This document shows positions 16,883 to 25,378 of a DNA stretch of 64,000 bases, in pieces. Position 1 is the first letter of the stretch, and each line of letters opens with the position of its first letter. Origin of the DNA: Microbacterium sp. SORGH_AS_0862 (GTDB lineage: Bacteria; Actinomycetota; Actinomycetes; Actinomycetales; Microbacteriaceae). The DNA lies in contig NZ_JAUTAY010000001.1 of NCBI RefSeq assembly GCF_030818795.1, forward strand, positions 1,922,001 to 1,986,000. The letters run 5' to 3'. The translations under genes were made by a program, and so were the position numbers. The notes below the pieces were generated by a model. The model ran no database searches, was not told the DNA's origin, and saw only the letters and a list, made by a program, of their open reading frames with translations.

Positions 16883-16902
16883 ACCTGGAGTGCGCTCCAG
16901 GT
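16883..16902. promoter_or_regulatory. MerR-type operator between promoter elements
   Basis: ACCTGGAGTGCGCTCCAGGT is a 20-bp dyad with one mismatched pair. TTGACC at 16880-16885 is a likely -35 box overlapping its left end. The start codon at 16919 is very close, so the transcript is nearly or fully leaderless. MerR proteins bind exactly such dyads in long-spacer promoters. The MerR gene two positions downstream (17863) is the probable regulator, activating its own operon. Confidence 0.75.
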
Positions 16903-16918
16903 GGTTCGCTGCGTGTTC

Positions 16919-17866
16919 ATGGACACTTTCAGCAACGGAATCGCCCTCGGCGCGATGTGGTTCGGTACTCGGCTTTCGGAGGAGACATCGTTCGCGCTCC
17001 TCGACCGCTTCGTCTCGCGCGGCGGACGCTGGCTCGACACGTCCGACAACTACGCGTTCTGGGCATCGCCGTCCGGCCGGGGAGGGGCGAGTGAGACGGT
17101 GCTCGGGGAATGGCTCCGTCGTCATCCGGGTGTGCGAGACGACGTGTCGATCTCGACGAAGGTTGGCGCGAACCCGACCCAGCCCTGTGCCGGGGCAGCG
17201 TCCCTGGAGGGGCTGGCCCCCAGCGCCATCGCAGAGGCGGTGGAGGGATCGATGGAGCGGCTCGGTGTTGAGACGATCGACCTGCTGTGGGCGCACGTCG
17301 AAGACCGTACGGTGCCGCTCGAGGACCAGGTCGAGGCTTTCGGAGCGCTCGTCGCAGACGGGAGGGTCCGGCGGCTGGGCGCGTCCAACCATGCGATGTG
17401 GCGCGTCGAGAGAGCGCGCGCCGGGGCGCGGGCGCGGGGCATCGAGCCCTTCCGCTTCGTGCAGCTGCGGCACAGCTACCTCCAGCCGATCCCGTTCGCG
17501 CCGCTCCCGGACTGGGGACACGTCGTCGCATCACCCGAGGCGATCGACTACGTCACATCCGAGGGGCTCGGGATGTGGGCGTACACGACGTTGCTCGGTG
17601 GGGCGTTCGCGCGACCGGAGCGGTTGCAGGAGGCGTACCGGCATCCCGATACGGAGCGTCGTCTGGCCGCACTAGACCGGGTCGCTCGGCGGTGGGATGC
17701 GACGCGGAACCAAGTCGTGCTGTCGTGGTTGCTGGACGGTTCACCCGCGGTGACCCCGATCATCGGAGTGTCGGACCTCACTCAGCTGGATGAGGCGATG
17801 GATGCGCTCCAGCTCCACGTGGATGCCGAAGACCGCGCCGAACTCGACGGAAAGCAGCACGAATGA
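16919..17866 (+). CDS. Aldo/keto reductase
   Basis: The 315-aa protein has the AKR barrel: GRWLDTSDNYAFW (Asp and Tyr of the catalytic tetrad, residues about 39-51), STKVGANP (Lys), then SMERLGVETIDLLWAHVED, where the usual catalytic HxD position reads WAHVED. The C-terminus has VVLSWLL and a nucleotide-site SDLTQLDEAMDAL. It reduces carbonyl compounds with NADPH. The gene is first in an operon with MerR and GNAT genes, joined by 4-bp overlaps. The ATG at 16919 starts the barrel, and a strong MerR-type operator lies 17 bp upstream. Confidence 0.85.
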   Translation: MDTFSNGIALGAMWFGTRLSEETSFALLDRFVSRGGRWLDTSDNYAFWASPSGRGGASETVLGEWLRRHPGVRDDVSISTKVGANPTQPCAGAASLEGLAPSAIAEAVEGSMERLGVETIDLLWAHVEDRTVPLEDQVEAFGALVADGRVRRLGASNHAMWRVERARAGARARGIEPFRFVQLRHSYLQPIPFAPLPDWGHVVASPEAIDYVTSEGLGMWAYTTLLGGAFARPERLQEAYRHPDTERRLAALDRVARRWDATRNQVVLSWLLDGSPAVTPIIGVSDLTQLDEAMDALQLHVDAEDRAELDGKQHE

Positions 17867-18240
17867 TCCCGACGTTCACGATGGGCGAGGCCGCCGCAGC
17901 GACGGGCCTCACCGCGGACACGCTCCGCTACTACGAAGACGAGAGCATCATCGGGCCGTTCGCCCGCGACCACCGGAACCACCGGGTCTTCAGCGAGAAG
18001 GACATCGCCTGGATCCACGTCGTGACCTGCATGAAGGATGCGGGGCTCGGCATCGATGAACTGCGCACCTTCGCCGATCTGCTGCACGGCCCGCACGCCT
18101 CGCCCGATCCCGTCGGCTTCCTGCGCGAGCGTCGCGCGGTCCTGGAAGAGCGCCGGCAGGTGCTCGCCCGCGCGATCGCGGTGATGGACGAGAAGATCGC
18201 GCACTTCGCGGCGGCCGGCACTGGGGAGGACGAACAGTGA
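17863..18240 (+). CDS. MerR-family transcriptional regulator
   Basis: The 125-aa protein has an N-terminal MerR winged helix-turn-helix, GEAAAATGLTADTLRYYEDE (residues 8-27). A dimerisation coiled coil from about 80 to 115 (LRERRAVLEERRQVLARAI) follows. It lacks the cysteines of metal sensors and resembles the AdhR/NolA-type regulators that control aldo/keto reductases in response to reactive carbonyls. It overlaps the reductase stop by ATGA and probably autoregulates through the dyad at 16883-16902. Confidence 0.9.
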   Translation: MIPTFTMGEAAAATGLTADTLRYYEDESIIGPFARDHRNHRVFSEKDIAWIHVVTCMKDAGLGIDELRTFADLLHGPHASPDPVGFLRERRAVLEERRQVLARAIAVMDEKIAHFAAAGTGEDEQ

Positions 18241-18764
18241 TCGACGCTCTGACCCTGCCCGCATCCCTCGCCCTCCGCGAAGCCGGCTTCATCGTCAGGC
18301 GGGCGACACCAGCGGATCTTGACGCGATCCTCCGCCTGCTCGCCGACGACCCGATCAGCGCCAGCCGCGGTGACGTGGCGAGCGAGGGCGGCGTCGCGGC
18401 GTACGCGTCTGCGCTCGAGCGGATCATCCTCGACCTGAGCAACGAGCTCGTGGTCGTGGAGGATGCGGCGGGAACCGTCGTCGGCACTCTGCAGCTGACG
18501 CTCATCCCGGGCATGTCTCGACGAGGGAGCGACCGGCTGCTGGTGGAGGCCGTCCGCGTCGCGAGCGCGGAGCGCTCAACCGGCGTTGGGAGTGCGTTGA
18601 TGCGCTGGGTCGTGGACGAGGCGGCGGTCGCCCTCCGCGCCCCGCTCGTGCAGTTGACCTCGGATGCGGCGCGGGTCGACGCCCACCGGTTCTACCGGCG
18701 CCTCGGATTCGTCGACTCGCACGTCGGCTTCAAGCTCACCGTCGCGCTGCCGGACTCGCCCTGA
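18237..18764 (+). CDS. GNAT-family N-acetyltransferase
   Basis: The 175-aa protein shows the GNAT fold: FIVRRATPADLDAILRLLAD at the N-terminus, a beta strand VVGTLQLTLIPGMS, and the acetyl-CoA loop region VASAERSTGVGSALMRWVVDEA (motif A, somewhat divergent). HRFYRRLGFVDSHVGFKL lies near the end. The GTG start overlaps the MerR stop (GTGA). Substrate is unknown. It is followed directly by a VOC-like remnant. Confidence 0.88.
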   Translation: MIDALTLPASLALREAGFIVRRATPADLDAILRLLADDPISASRGDVASEGGVAAYASALERIILDLSNELVVVEDAAGTVVGTLQLTLIPGMSRRGSDRLLVEAVRVASAERSTGVGSALMRWVVDEAAVALRAPLVQLTSDAARVDAHRFYRRLGFVDSHVGFKLTVALPDSP

Positions 18765-18919
18765 CGACGGCAGACGATGAACTCGTCGAGCGGGCTCGCG
18801 CCGTGGGAGGTCGTGTCGGTGATACCGACTACTACCCGTTCATGTACCAGCGTCGGTTCGATGACCGCGACGGCTATCACTACTCGCCGTTCTGGATGAA
18901 GCCGGAAGCGGCGACATGA
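18765..18919 (+). pseudogene. C-terminal remnant of a VOC/glyoxalase-like gene
   Basis: One frame, entered without any start codon immediately after the GNAT stop, encodes about 50 residues: ADDELVERARAVGGRVGD, then YPFMYQRRFDDRDGYHYSP, then FWMKPEAAT and a stop at 18917-18919. The DDRDGYHY segment and FWM-PEAA ending match the C-terminal half of VOC-fold proteins. The N-terminal half is missing. A deletion between a former VOC gene and the GNAT gene would explain this. Confidence 0.55.
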
Positions 18920-19180
18920 AGGTCGTCTCGGAAGCGCAGCTACGTGCATGCGATCGCGCGAGAACGGCGGCTTCGTTCGGGCTTTCCGTGCCCGGTGCTG
19001 CGGCTTCCTCGGCGCTCGCCGGCGTCGACCCCGCGTGGTGATGGATGCCATCCTGATCACCCTGGTGATGCGCGGGACGCGTGGCGCCCTTCCCGCCTGA
19101 TCGGCCCCTTCCGTAGGAGCTGCCGCCGCCGGAGTCAAGGCGATAGGCCAACCCGCTCGAGCTCGCGTAGACACGACGGC
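18916..19180 (+). other. Region without a convincing gene
   Basis: An ATG overlapping the VOC remnant stop opens a 41-codon frame (18916-19041, beginning MKVVSEAQLRA). It has reasonable codon use but no recognisable domain and no separate ribosome-binding site. A second short frame (MDAILITLVMRG..., about 19042-19101) follows. Both may be decayed pieces of a former gene downstream of the remnant. I see nothing else in this stretch. Confidence 0.3.
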
Positions 19181-19339
19181 ATGCGTTTCATCGTCCCCGT
19201 GCAGCTGATCGAGCCGATCGCTGGCGAACGCTACCGGCACGGCGTGGAGGTCGACGCGGAGAACCGGGCGGATGCGATGGCGGATGTCCTCATCGCCGTG
19301 GGTCCCGACTGGGAGGTCGCGGAGCCGTTTCGCTCCTGA
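19181..19339 (+). CDS. Small hypothetical protein (52 aa)
   Basis: The ATG at 19181 opens MRFIVPVQLIEPIAGERYRH, a compact acidic protein ending WEVAEPFRS. TAGACA at 19168-19173 lies 7 bp upstream of the ATG and could be the -10 box of a leaderless transcript. Codon use is normal for the genome. No domain is recognised. Confidence 0.55.
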   Translation: MRFIVPVQLIEPIAGERYRHGVEVDAENRADAMADVLIAVGPDWEVAEPFRS

Positions 19340-19495
19340 CGTAACCCCATATCGGCACGAGGGGTTGTGCACCGGAGTCATCCGGAGGATCGTGGCTGGT
19401 CAACCGCCCGCTCGGAGCGTGTCGATTTCTCAGGTCTGAACCATCGTCAAACGGCTGATCGTCGCTCACTTCGCGTTGGCAGGCCGGAGCCCACC

Positions 19496-19858
19496 ATGGG
19501 AAAGCTGATCTACGACCAGTACACGAAGGCGGAGTTCGAAGACCGCACCCTGGCTCACCTCCAGCAGGTGATCTTCACGAAATTGCGTCGCAACGAATCG
19601 TTCGCGCTCACCTGGAAGGAAGACGTGAGCCTCGGCAGCGGGCGGACCTCCGTCTGGCTGCATCCGAACGCCAACGTGCAGTTCAAGTTCTTCGGTACGC
19701 GAGAGCCCGCACTGAACCGGGCATGGCTCGAGGCCCTGGCGTACACGGCCAATGGGCCCACGGGGCTCTACGTCGTTCCGGAACCCGCACCGAACGAGTC
19801 GCCTGTGCCGACGCTCCACGGCTCGTCACAGCGTTTCGATCTCGTGCCGGCGGACTGA
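19496..19858 (+). CDS. DUF7882-like small protein
   Basis: The 120-aa protein begins MGKLIYDQYTKAEFEDRTLA and continues with HLQQVIFTKLRRNESFALTW, a GRTSVWLHPNANVQF strand and a GLYVVPEP loop. This pattern recurs in small proteins of Microbacteriaceae, often annotated as ATP-dependent DNA ligase-like or DUF7882. The biochemical role is unknown. The upstream in-frame extension lacks protein character. It stands alone, convergent with the GH3 gene. Confidence 0.75.
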   Translation: MGKLIYDQYTKAEFEDRTLAHLQQVIFTKLRRNESFALTWKEDVSLGSGRTSVWLHPNANVQFKFFGTREPALNRAWLEALAYTANGPTGLYVVPEPAPNESPVPTLHGSSQRFDLVPAD

Positions 19859-19934
19859 ACACGCTTCGGGCGCTGCGAGGACAGGGACGCCACTCCCGTG
19901 AACAGGCGGTGAGGCTGCCTTCAGGCCCCCGACT

Positions 19935-21776
19935 TCAGCGCTGCGGCGGCTGCGCGGGCTCATCGTGAGAGCCCGCGGCGACATCACCGCGGCGTGACGC
20001 GATCTCCAGGCCGTGTCCGAAACGGAACAGGGCATCCGCCGTATCGAACGGGACATCGGGGCGAGATTCCTCGATCGCACGCATACTTCGTGGCAGGTCG
20101 AAGGGGAGCTTTCCCTGTGCAGCGTGAGCCCCCGTCAGCACGTCGAGAAGCGCCGCTCCGCTGGCTCCCCAGTTCGCGGTGACTGCGGCGGCCTTCGCGA
20201 GGAGCGGTTCGATGATTGCGGGCCTGTCGAGGAATACATCGATGATCACAGGCACGCGCTCGGCGATCTCGGCGAGGTTCGCCACCAACGCCGGATCGAA
20301 CTCGAGAGAACCTGCGTGGAAGAAGTTCTCGAACGCTGACTCGCGAACGTCGAACGGCGCCTGCAGTCGGATGACGGCGACATCCGCATCCGACGGGTCT
20401 TCTGCTGCGATGCCGTACTGCCGAACGACGTCGGGATGGAACCCCTCGGTGTACAGGCGCAGCCCGCGTCGCAACGGCAGCACGCCGTCATTGGAGATCA
20501 CAGTGATCGAGGCGCGCTGCGCAGCGTCTCCGAGTGCGCGTAGGGGGGCGGCGCCGACGATGCTGGTCGCCTGTTGCTCGTCCGCGAACGGATCGTCGAA
20601 GAGCCCCAGCTCGAACTTCTCCGTCAGGATGCGGCGAACGGAGATGTCGAGGCGGTCCTCGCTCACCCGGCCCGCGCGGACGAGCTCCACCAGCATCGCG
20701 GGAGCATCCTCCCCGCCGAACTGGTCCGCTCCGGCATCCAGCACGCGGATCATGCGCTCCTGCGGTGACAGGTGCTCGACGCCCCACGCGCGAGCGGGGA
20801 AGGTGGTGCCGAGGATGTGCTGGTCGGTGATGAGGCCCCAATCGGTGCAGACGATCCCCTCGAAGCCGAGCTCCTCGCGAAGCAGCGTGGTGAGGATCGA
20901 ACGACTGAAGCCGAACCCCACTTCCTCGTGCGTGGTGCCCACAGGCATGCCGTAGTACGGCATGACCTGCCTCGCTCCCGCGGCGAAGACATCGATGAAC
21001 GGCTTGAGGTGGAGATCGAATCGGCCGCCGGGATACTCCTGTTCGCGCCCGTACGCGAAGTGCGGGTCCTCGCCGTCGCGCTGTGGTCCGCCGCCCGGGA
21101 AGTGCTTGACCATCGCTGACACGGATCGGACCCCGAAGTCGTCGCCCTGCAGACCCCGCACGTACGCCGCGCCGAGTCGTGCCACGAGCTCGGCATCCTC
21201 GCCGAATGTCTGCAGCTGTCGCGCCCAGCGAGGCTCGGTCGCCAGATCCACCTGAGGATGCAGTGCGACACGGATCCCGACGGCGAGGTACTCGCGCCGC
21301 ACGGTATCGGCGAATGCTTCGACGAGGCGTTCATCGCGCGCCGCGGCGAGTCCCAGCGGCTCCGGCCACTGAGAGAACGCGCCGGAGTTGAGCGTGGCGC
21401 CGGGGTTGTCCGTGAACGAGTGGCGGGGGTCCGATGAGACGGTCACGGGAATGCCGAGACGCGTCGACAAGGCGAGCTGTTGCAATCTGTTGTTCCACCG
21501 CGCCAGCGCTGCGGCGTCCGATGAGACACTCAGCAGATTGAAGTGACTGAGCATCCTGCGGGTGACGTACTCCTCGGTCGAGGGCATGCCGAACTCATCG
21601 TTCGCTCCAGCCAGTTCACCGTCCCCGCCCATGGCGACCATCGTGTGAAACATCTGTCCGGCCTTCTCCTCGAGCGTCATCTCGCTGAGGAGCAGCGTCG
21701 TTCGGTGTTCGGCGGGCAGGGCTGCGTCGAGCCACGGGCGGTGAACCGGCGCGAGGTGCTCGCGGATTTCGTTCAT
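19935..21776 (-). CDS. Glycoside hydrolase family 3 (beta-glucosidase-like), cytoplasmic
   Basis: The 613-aa protein has the GH3 N-terminal barrel from LSEMTLEEKAGQMF (about residue 31). VKHFPGGGPQRDGEDPH holds the substrate-binding Lys-His. FEGIVCTDWGLI contains the catalytic nucleophile Asp. A GH3 C-terminal domain follows (ADVAVIRLQAPFD, PVIIDVFLDRP). There is no signal peptide, so it acts on an imported glycoside. The ATG at 21776 is chosen because GGAGGA lies 6 bp upstream. An ATG 30 bp earlier has no ribosome-binding site. It is divergent from the NupG-like permease cluster and probably co-regulated. Confidence 0.9.
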   Translation of the reverse strand: MNEIREHLAPVHRPWLDAALPAEHRTTLLLSEMTLEEKAGQMFHTMVAMGGDGELAGANDEFGMPSTEEYVTRRMLSHFNLLSVSSDAAALARWNNRLQQLALSTRLGIPVTVSSDPRHSFTDNPGATLNSGAFSQWPEPLGLAAARDERLVEAFADTVRREYLAVGIRVALHPQVDLATEPRWARQLQTFGEDAELVARLGAAYVRGLQGDDFGVRSVSAMVKHFPGGGPQRDGEDPHFAYGREQEYPGGRFDLHLKPFIDVFAAGARQVMPYYGMPVGTTHEEVGFGFSRSILTTLLREELGFEGIVCTDWGLITDQHILGTTFPARAWGVEHLSPQERMIRVLDAGADQFGGEDAPAMLVELVRAGRVSEDRLDISVRRILTEKFELGLFDDPFADEQQATSIVGAAPLRALGDAAQRASITVISNDGVLPLRRGLRLYTEGFHPDVVRQYGIAAEDPSDADVAVIRLQAPFDVRESAFENFFHAGSLEFDPALVANLAEIAERVPVIIDVFLDRPAIIEPLLAKAAAVTANWGASGAALLDVLTGAHAAQGKLPFDLPRSMRAIEESRPDVPFDTADALFRFGHGLEIASRRGDVAAGSHDEPAQPPQR

Positions 21777-21827
21777 TGCTTCCTCCACCGTCGCGCTGCG
21801 CGACATATCGTGACTTGCTAAACAGAA

Positions 21828-21840
21828 ACGGTATTACCAT
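21828..21840. promoter_or_regulatory. Candidate operator in the GH3/MFS divergent promoter
   Basis: ACGGTATTACCAT is an odd-centred dyad (GGTA-T-TACC core with one outer mismatch). It sits in the A+T-rich 125-bp gap between divergent GH3 and MFS starts. The TetR-family gene at 24573 at the end of the rightward cluster is the natural candidate to bind it. This is inference from position and symmetry. Confidence 0.45.
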
Positions 21841-21901
21841 AATCATAACGGCCGCAATCGACGCGACCATCGACGGTTCTAACGAGGAAGTGGAGCACGA
21901 C

Positions 21902-23176
21902 ATGAACGAAAGCGCGGATCTCGGGGTGCCTCCCGGGAGAGGAGGAGTCTTCTGGCGGTTGAGCGCGATGATGCTCTTCCACTTCATCGCCTTCGGCGCC
22001 TGGTTCTCGACGCTCGGACTGGTGCTGGCCACCCACGGCATGGCCGACATCATCGGCCTCGCGTACTCGTCTGCGTCACTCGGCGCCATCGTGGCGACGC
22101 TCTTCGTGGGGGCGCTCATCGACCGATGGCTCGGCGCGAAGGTCGTGCTCGGCGCCTCGCACCTCATCTGCGCGGCCCTGATGATCTCGCTGTACTTCGT
22201 CGTTCCCGCCGGGCTGAGCGGAACGACGATCGTCCTGCTGTTCGTCTACATGTTCGTCTACATGCCGAACATGGCGGTGACGAACACGATCGCAATCAGC
22301 CAGATCGGCGCCCGTAGCAACAGATTCCCTTATGTGCGCGTCTTCGGCACACTCGGTTTCGTCGTCGCGGGGCTCCTGGTAGGTCAGCTCGGCCTCTCGG
22401 CCTCACCCGGCGTCTTCCTGATCTCCGCGGAGGCGTCGACCGTCATGACGGTCTATGCGATGACGCTTCCGCGGACAGCCCCCTCGAAGCGGGCGGAGCG
22501 ATTCTCGTGGGGAGACCTCGTCGGCGTCCGTGCGTTCCGTCTGTTCCGGACGGTCAACTTCTCCGTCTTCGCGATCTGCGCCCTGCTCATCGGGATCCCC
22601 CTCGGCGTCTACACGGCGTACGCCTCGCCGTTCATCGCGTCACTGGGGGTGGACAACGTCGCATCCGTCCTCGCGATCGGGCCGCTCTCGGAGATCGTGT
22701 TCATCATCCTCATCCCTCTCGTCCTGCGCTGGTTGGGAATGAAGTGGGCCCTGTTCGCGGGTATGGCGATGTGGGCGATCCGCCTGCTCCTGTTCGTCGT
22801 CGCGACCGGGGCGGGCATCACGCCGGCCATCGTCGCCGTCGCCATGCACGGCATCTGCAACGACTTCTTCATGGTGCTCGGAGCCATGTATGTGAGCCGG
22901 ATCTGTCCGCCGTCGATCATCGGCCAGGGACAAGCGCTCTTCCAGCTGATCTTCACGGGCATCGGGACGTTCCTGGGCTCGCTCGTCGGCAACGAGCTCT
23001 ACAACCGGCTCGTCGGCCCCGAGGCGTCGCCGGAAGGATGGGCCGCGCTCTGGTGGGTGGGGATCATCGTCAGCATCATTGCGTCGCTGTTGTGGGGACT
23101 CCTCTTCAGCGTGCGCCGAGACAGGAAGGAATCCGCTGCGGCGAGTGTGCAAAGCACCGCCTCCGCAGCGGTCTGA
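21902..23176 (+). CDS. MFS transporter of the nucleoside:H+ symporter (NupG/XapB) type
   Basis: The 424-aa protein has twelve predicted membrane helices. Its start, WRLSAMMLFHFIAFGAWFST, and later FVYMPNMAVTNTIAISQI resemble the NupG/YegT/XapB nucleoside-permease group rather than sugar MFS families. The C-terminal half has MHGICNDFFMVLGAMYVSRI. It would import a nucleoside or similar glycoside using the proton gradient. The ATG at 21902 gives the family's usual N-terminus. It lies opposite the GH3 enzyme and 1 bp before a dehydrogenase-like gene, suggesting import and breakdown of a glycosylated compound. Confidence 0.82.
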   Translation: MNESADLGVPPGRGGVFWRLSAMMLFHFIAFGAWFSTLGLVLATHGMADIIGLAYSSASLGAIVATLFVGALIDRWLGAKVVLGASHLICAALMISLYFVVPAGLSGTTIVLLFVYMFVYMPNMAVTNTIAISQIGARSNRFPYVRVFGTLGFVVAGLLVGQLGLSASPGVFLISAEASTVMTVYAMTLPRTAPSKRAERFSWGDLVGVRAFRLFRTVNFSVFAICALLIGIPLGVYTAYASPFIASLGVDNVASVLAIGPLSEIVFIILIPLVLRWLGMKWALFAGMAMWAIRLLLFVVATGAGITPAIVAVAMHGICNDFFMVLGAMYVSRICPPSIIGQGQALFQLIFTGIGTFLGSLVGNELYNRLVGPEASPEGWAALWWVGIIVSIIASLLWGLLFSVRRDRKESAAASVQSTASAAV

Positions 23177-23177
23177 C

Positions 23178-23831
23178 ATGAAAGTAGCTGTTATCAGTGC
23201 GCACGGACGCGTCGGTTCTCGCATCGTGACGGAGGCGGTCCAGCGGGGGCACCACGTGGTCGGCGTCGGCATCGACGAGGGGCGCGCCGGTTTCGACGAG
23301 ACCGAGTACGTGAGGTGCGACGTCGGCGATGTCACGGGTCTCGAGGACGCGGTGAGAGGGGTCGACGCGGTGGTCTATGCCGGCGTGCCCAACGCCAAAG
23401 GCCTGGACAAGGTGGAGTCGCTCATCGAGGGGATCATCACGGCGTGCAAACGCGGCGGGGTCGAGCGGCTCTTGATCGTCGGCGGCGGCGGGACGGCCGA
23501 GATCGCCCCGGGCAAGCTCTATCTGTACACGAAGTACTTCTCCAAGACGATCCGACCCATCGTCGCCATGCACGAGAGAGTGCTCGATCGCATCCGTCAG
23601 GAGACAGAGCTGGACTGGGTGGTGCAGACACCGCCGGCCATGATGGAGGAGAACGTCGGATCCCGCACCGGCACGTATCGCGTGGGGAAGGACGAACTCG
23701 TGGTCACAGACCCGAACTCGACCGACTATCCCCACATCAGCACGCTGTCCATGCAGGACTATGCGGTGGCGATGATCGACGAGATCGAGACGCCTCGCCA
23801 CCACTTCGCCCGATACACCGTCGGCTATTGA
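23178..23831 (+). CDS. NAD(P)-binding atypical SDR-like protein (paralog 1)
   Basis: The 217-aa protein has an N-terminal Rossmann segment MKVAVISAHGRVGSRIV with G-x-x-G-x-x-like spacing, then CDVGDVTGLEDAVRGVDAVV and RLLIVGGGG. It belongs to the NmrA/NAD(P)H-binding group of extended SDRs. The classical Tyr-x-x-x-Lys is replaced by LYLYTKYFSK, whose role is uncertain. It starts 1 bp after the MFS stop and is followed by a related gene 20 bp later. The two may act on successive steps or form a heterodimer. The reaction is unknown. Confidence 0.78.
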   Translation: MKVAVISAHGRVGSRIVTEAVQRGHHVVGVGIDEGRAGFDETEYVRCDVGDVTGLEDAVRGVDAVVYAGVPNAKGLDKVESLIEGIITACKRGGVERLLIVGGGGTAEIAPGKLYLYTKYFSKTIRPIVAMHERVLDRIRQETELDWVVQTPPAMMEENVGSRTGTYRVGKDELVVTDPNSTDYPHISTLSMQDYAVAMIDEIETPRHHFARYTVGY

Positions 23832-23851
23832 GACCTCGGGAGACATCCGCC

Positions 23852-24511
23852 GTGAAGATCGTCATCATCGGAGCCACCGGCAACCTCGGCTCCTCCATCG
23901 CCGAGGAAGCGCTTGCGCGCGGCCACGAGGTCGTGTGCATCTCCAGGAATCCCGTGGACATCCGTCACACCGACTTCCCTGAGATCGAGTCGCTGTACGG
24001 TGACTGCGCCGACATCGAGTCGCTGCGCGCCTCCGTGCCGGAGGGGACGGATGTGCTGGTGAACGCCGTCATGCCAGACCCCGAGAACCCGGGGTCGTTC
24101 CCGTCATGGGCGCGGAATGTGATCGAGGTGGCCAAGGAGAAGTCTGTCGGGCGCTTGGTCGCTGTCGGCGACAGCTGCGTCTTCGAAGTGGAGTCGGGAG
24201 TGCTTCTCAAGGACACGACCTTCCTCACCCCGTTCTATCGCACGTGGTACGGCGTGCACGCGCAGTCGCATCTCGAGTACCTGGCCGAGGAAGAGCTGGA
24301 CTGGATCGAGATCGCACCAGCGGCGAAGATCTTCCCGGACAAACGGCGCTACATCTATCGGGTTGCAGTCGACGAGCTGTGCACGAAAGACATCCGTGAC
24401 CCCGATTACGCGCGACAGTCGTACATCGGGCTCGAGGACTACGGATACGCCTGCATGGACGAGATCGAGCACCCCCGCCACCACAGGGTGAGGATCTGCG
24501 TCGCCTACTGA
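23852..24511 (+). CDS. NAD(P)-binding atypical SDR-like protein (paralog 2)
   Basis: The 219-aa protein begins MKIVIIGATGNLGSSIAEEA, a clear NAD(P) site, with [20 protein letters not shown] and RLVAVGDSCVF following. It parallels the preceding gene along its length, including a shared ending (DYGYACMDEIEHPRHHR here, DYAVAMIDEIETPRHHF there), so the pair arose by duplication. GTG at 23852 is the only suitable start. It sits in the GH3/MFS/TetR cluster. Substrate is unknown. Confidence 0.78.
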   Translation: MKIVIIGATGNLGSSIAEEALARGHEVVCISRNPVDIRHTDFPEIESLYGDCADIESLRASVPEGTDVLVNAVMPDPENPGSFPSWARNVIEVAKEKSVGRLVAVGDSCVFEVESGVLLKDTTFLTPFYRTWYGVHAQSHLEYLAEEELDWIEIAPAAKIFPDKRRYIYRVAVDELCTKDIRDPDYARQSYIGLEDYGYACMDEIEHPRHHRVRICVAY

Positions 24512-24572
24512 TGCGTGGACATCGCACCGTCTGCCCGATCGCCGGGCGGGCGGGCGATGCGATGATGAAGAG

Positions 24573-25199
24573 ATGTCCGAAGGCCCCCCTTCCAGCGATC
24601 CGCCCCGACCGCCGAAGCAGGAACGCAGCCGTCGTAGTTGGGCGAAGGTGCTCGCCGCAGCGACCGACATCCTTGTCGAGGAGGGGCGAGACAGCTTCAC
24701 GGTCGCGCGGGTGTGTGAGCGAGCCGGCGTCGCCCCGACGGTCATCTATCGAAGGGTGGAGGGGATCCTCGGGCTCTTCTGGGCGGTGTACGAGGAGGGC
24801 ATGCGTCCGATCATGCTCGAACAGCGAAGGCAGCTCGAGCGCGCACGTGGCCTGCCCGTCGGGACTGGGGAGCGGGTCCATTTCGTCATCGAGGCGGCCG
24901 GAGCGACCTTCGAATCGAACCTGCGGTTCCTGACGCCGGTTATGAGGTATGCGACGGGCGACGCCGCCATGAGCGAGCGCGGATCGCCGGAATCGTTCGA
25001 GATGGTCTCGCTGATCGAGGAGCTGCTCGACGATGGCGATGAAGAAGCCGCACACGATGTGGCGCGCATGGTTCACAGCGAGTGTGCGATGCGTGCACTG
25101 TACGGACCTCGTTGGCTGGAAGGAGCGCCGGAGAACTTCGACGCCTTCATCCGACGCATGGAGAGGATGGCGCTTGCGCGGCTGAGCATCGAGACCTGA
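24573..25199 (+). CDS. TetR-family transcriptional regulator
   Basis: The 208-aa protein has an N-terminal helix-turn-helix at residues about 20-65: AKVLAAATDILVEEGRDSFT, VARVCERAGVAPTVIYRRVE. A divergent ligand-binding domain follows. It is 61 bp after the two SDR-like genes on the same strand and is the only regulator in the cluster. It probably represses the divergent GH3 and MFS promoters, perhaps through the dyad at 21828-21840. Confidence 0.88.
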   Translation: MSEGPPSSDPPRPPKQERSRRSWAKVLAAATDILVEEGRDSFTVARVCERAGVAPTVIYRRVEGILGLFWAVYEEGMRPIMLEQRRQLERARGLPVGTGERVHFVIEAAGATFESNLRFLTPVMRYATGDAAMSERGSPESFEMVSLIEELLDDGDEEAAHDVARMVHSECAMRALYGPRWLEGAPENFDAFIRRMERMALARLSIET

Positions 25200-25378
25200 C
25201 GAGCCGCGATGACGACGGGCGAGCGCTCGCGTAGAAACAGGCCCTCATCGCCGCCGGCTCGTTGCCGAGACAGGTGGCAACGGATGTGTCGGCTCCCCGT
25301 CGTCAACGGCATCCTCGACCGTCGCCGCCATGAGCGCGCAGCGCTGGGCGTGAACGATGGTGGCGAACAGCATCCGTC

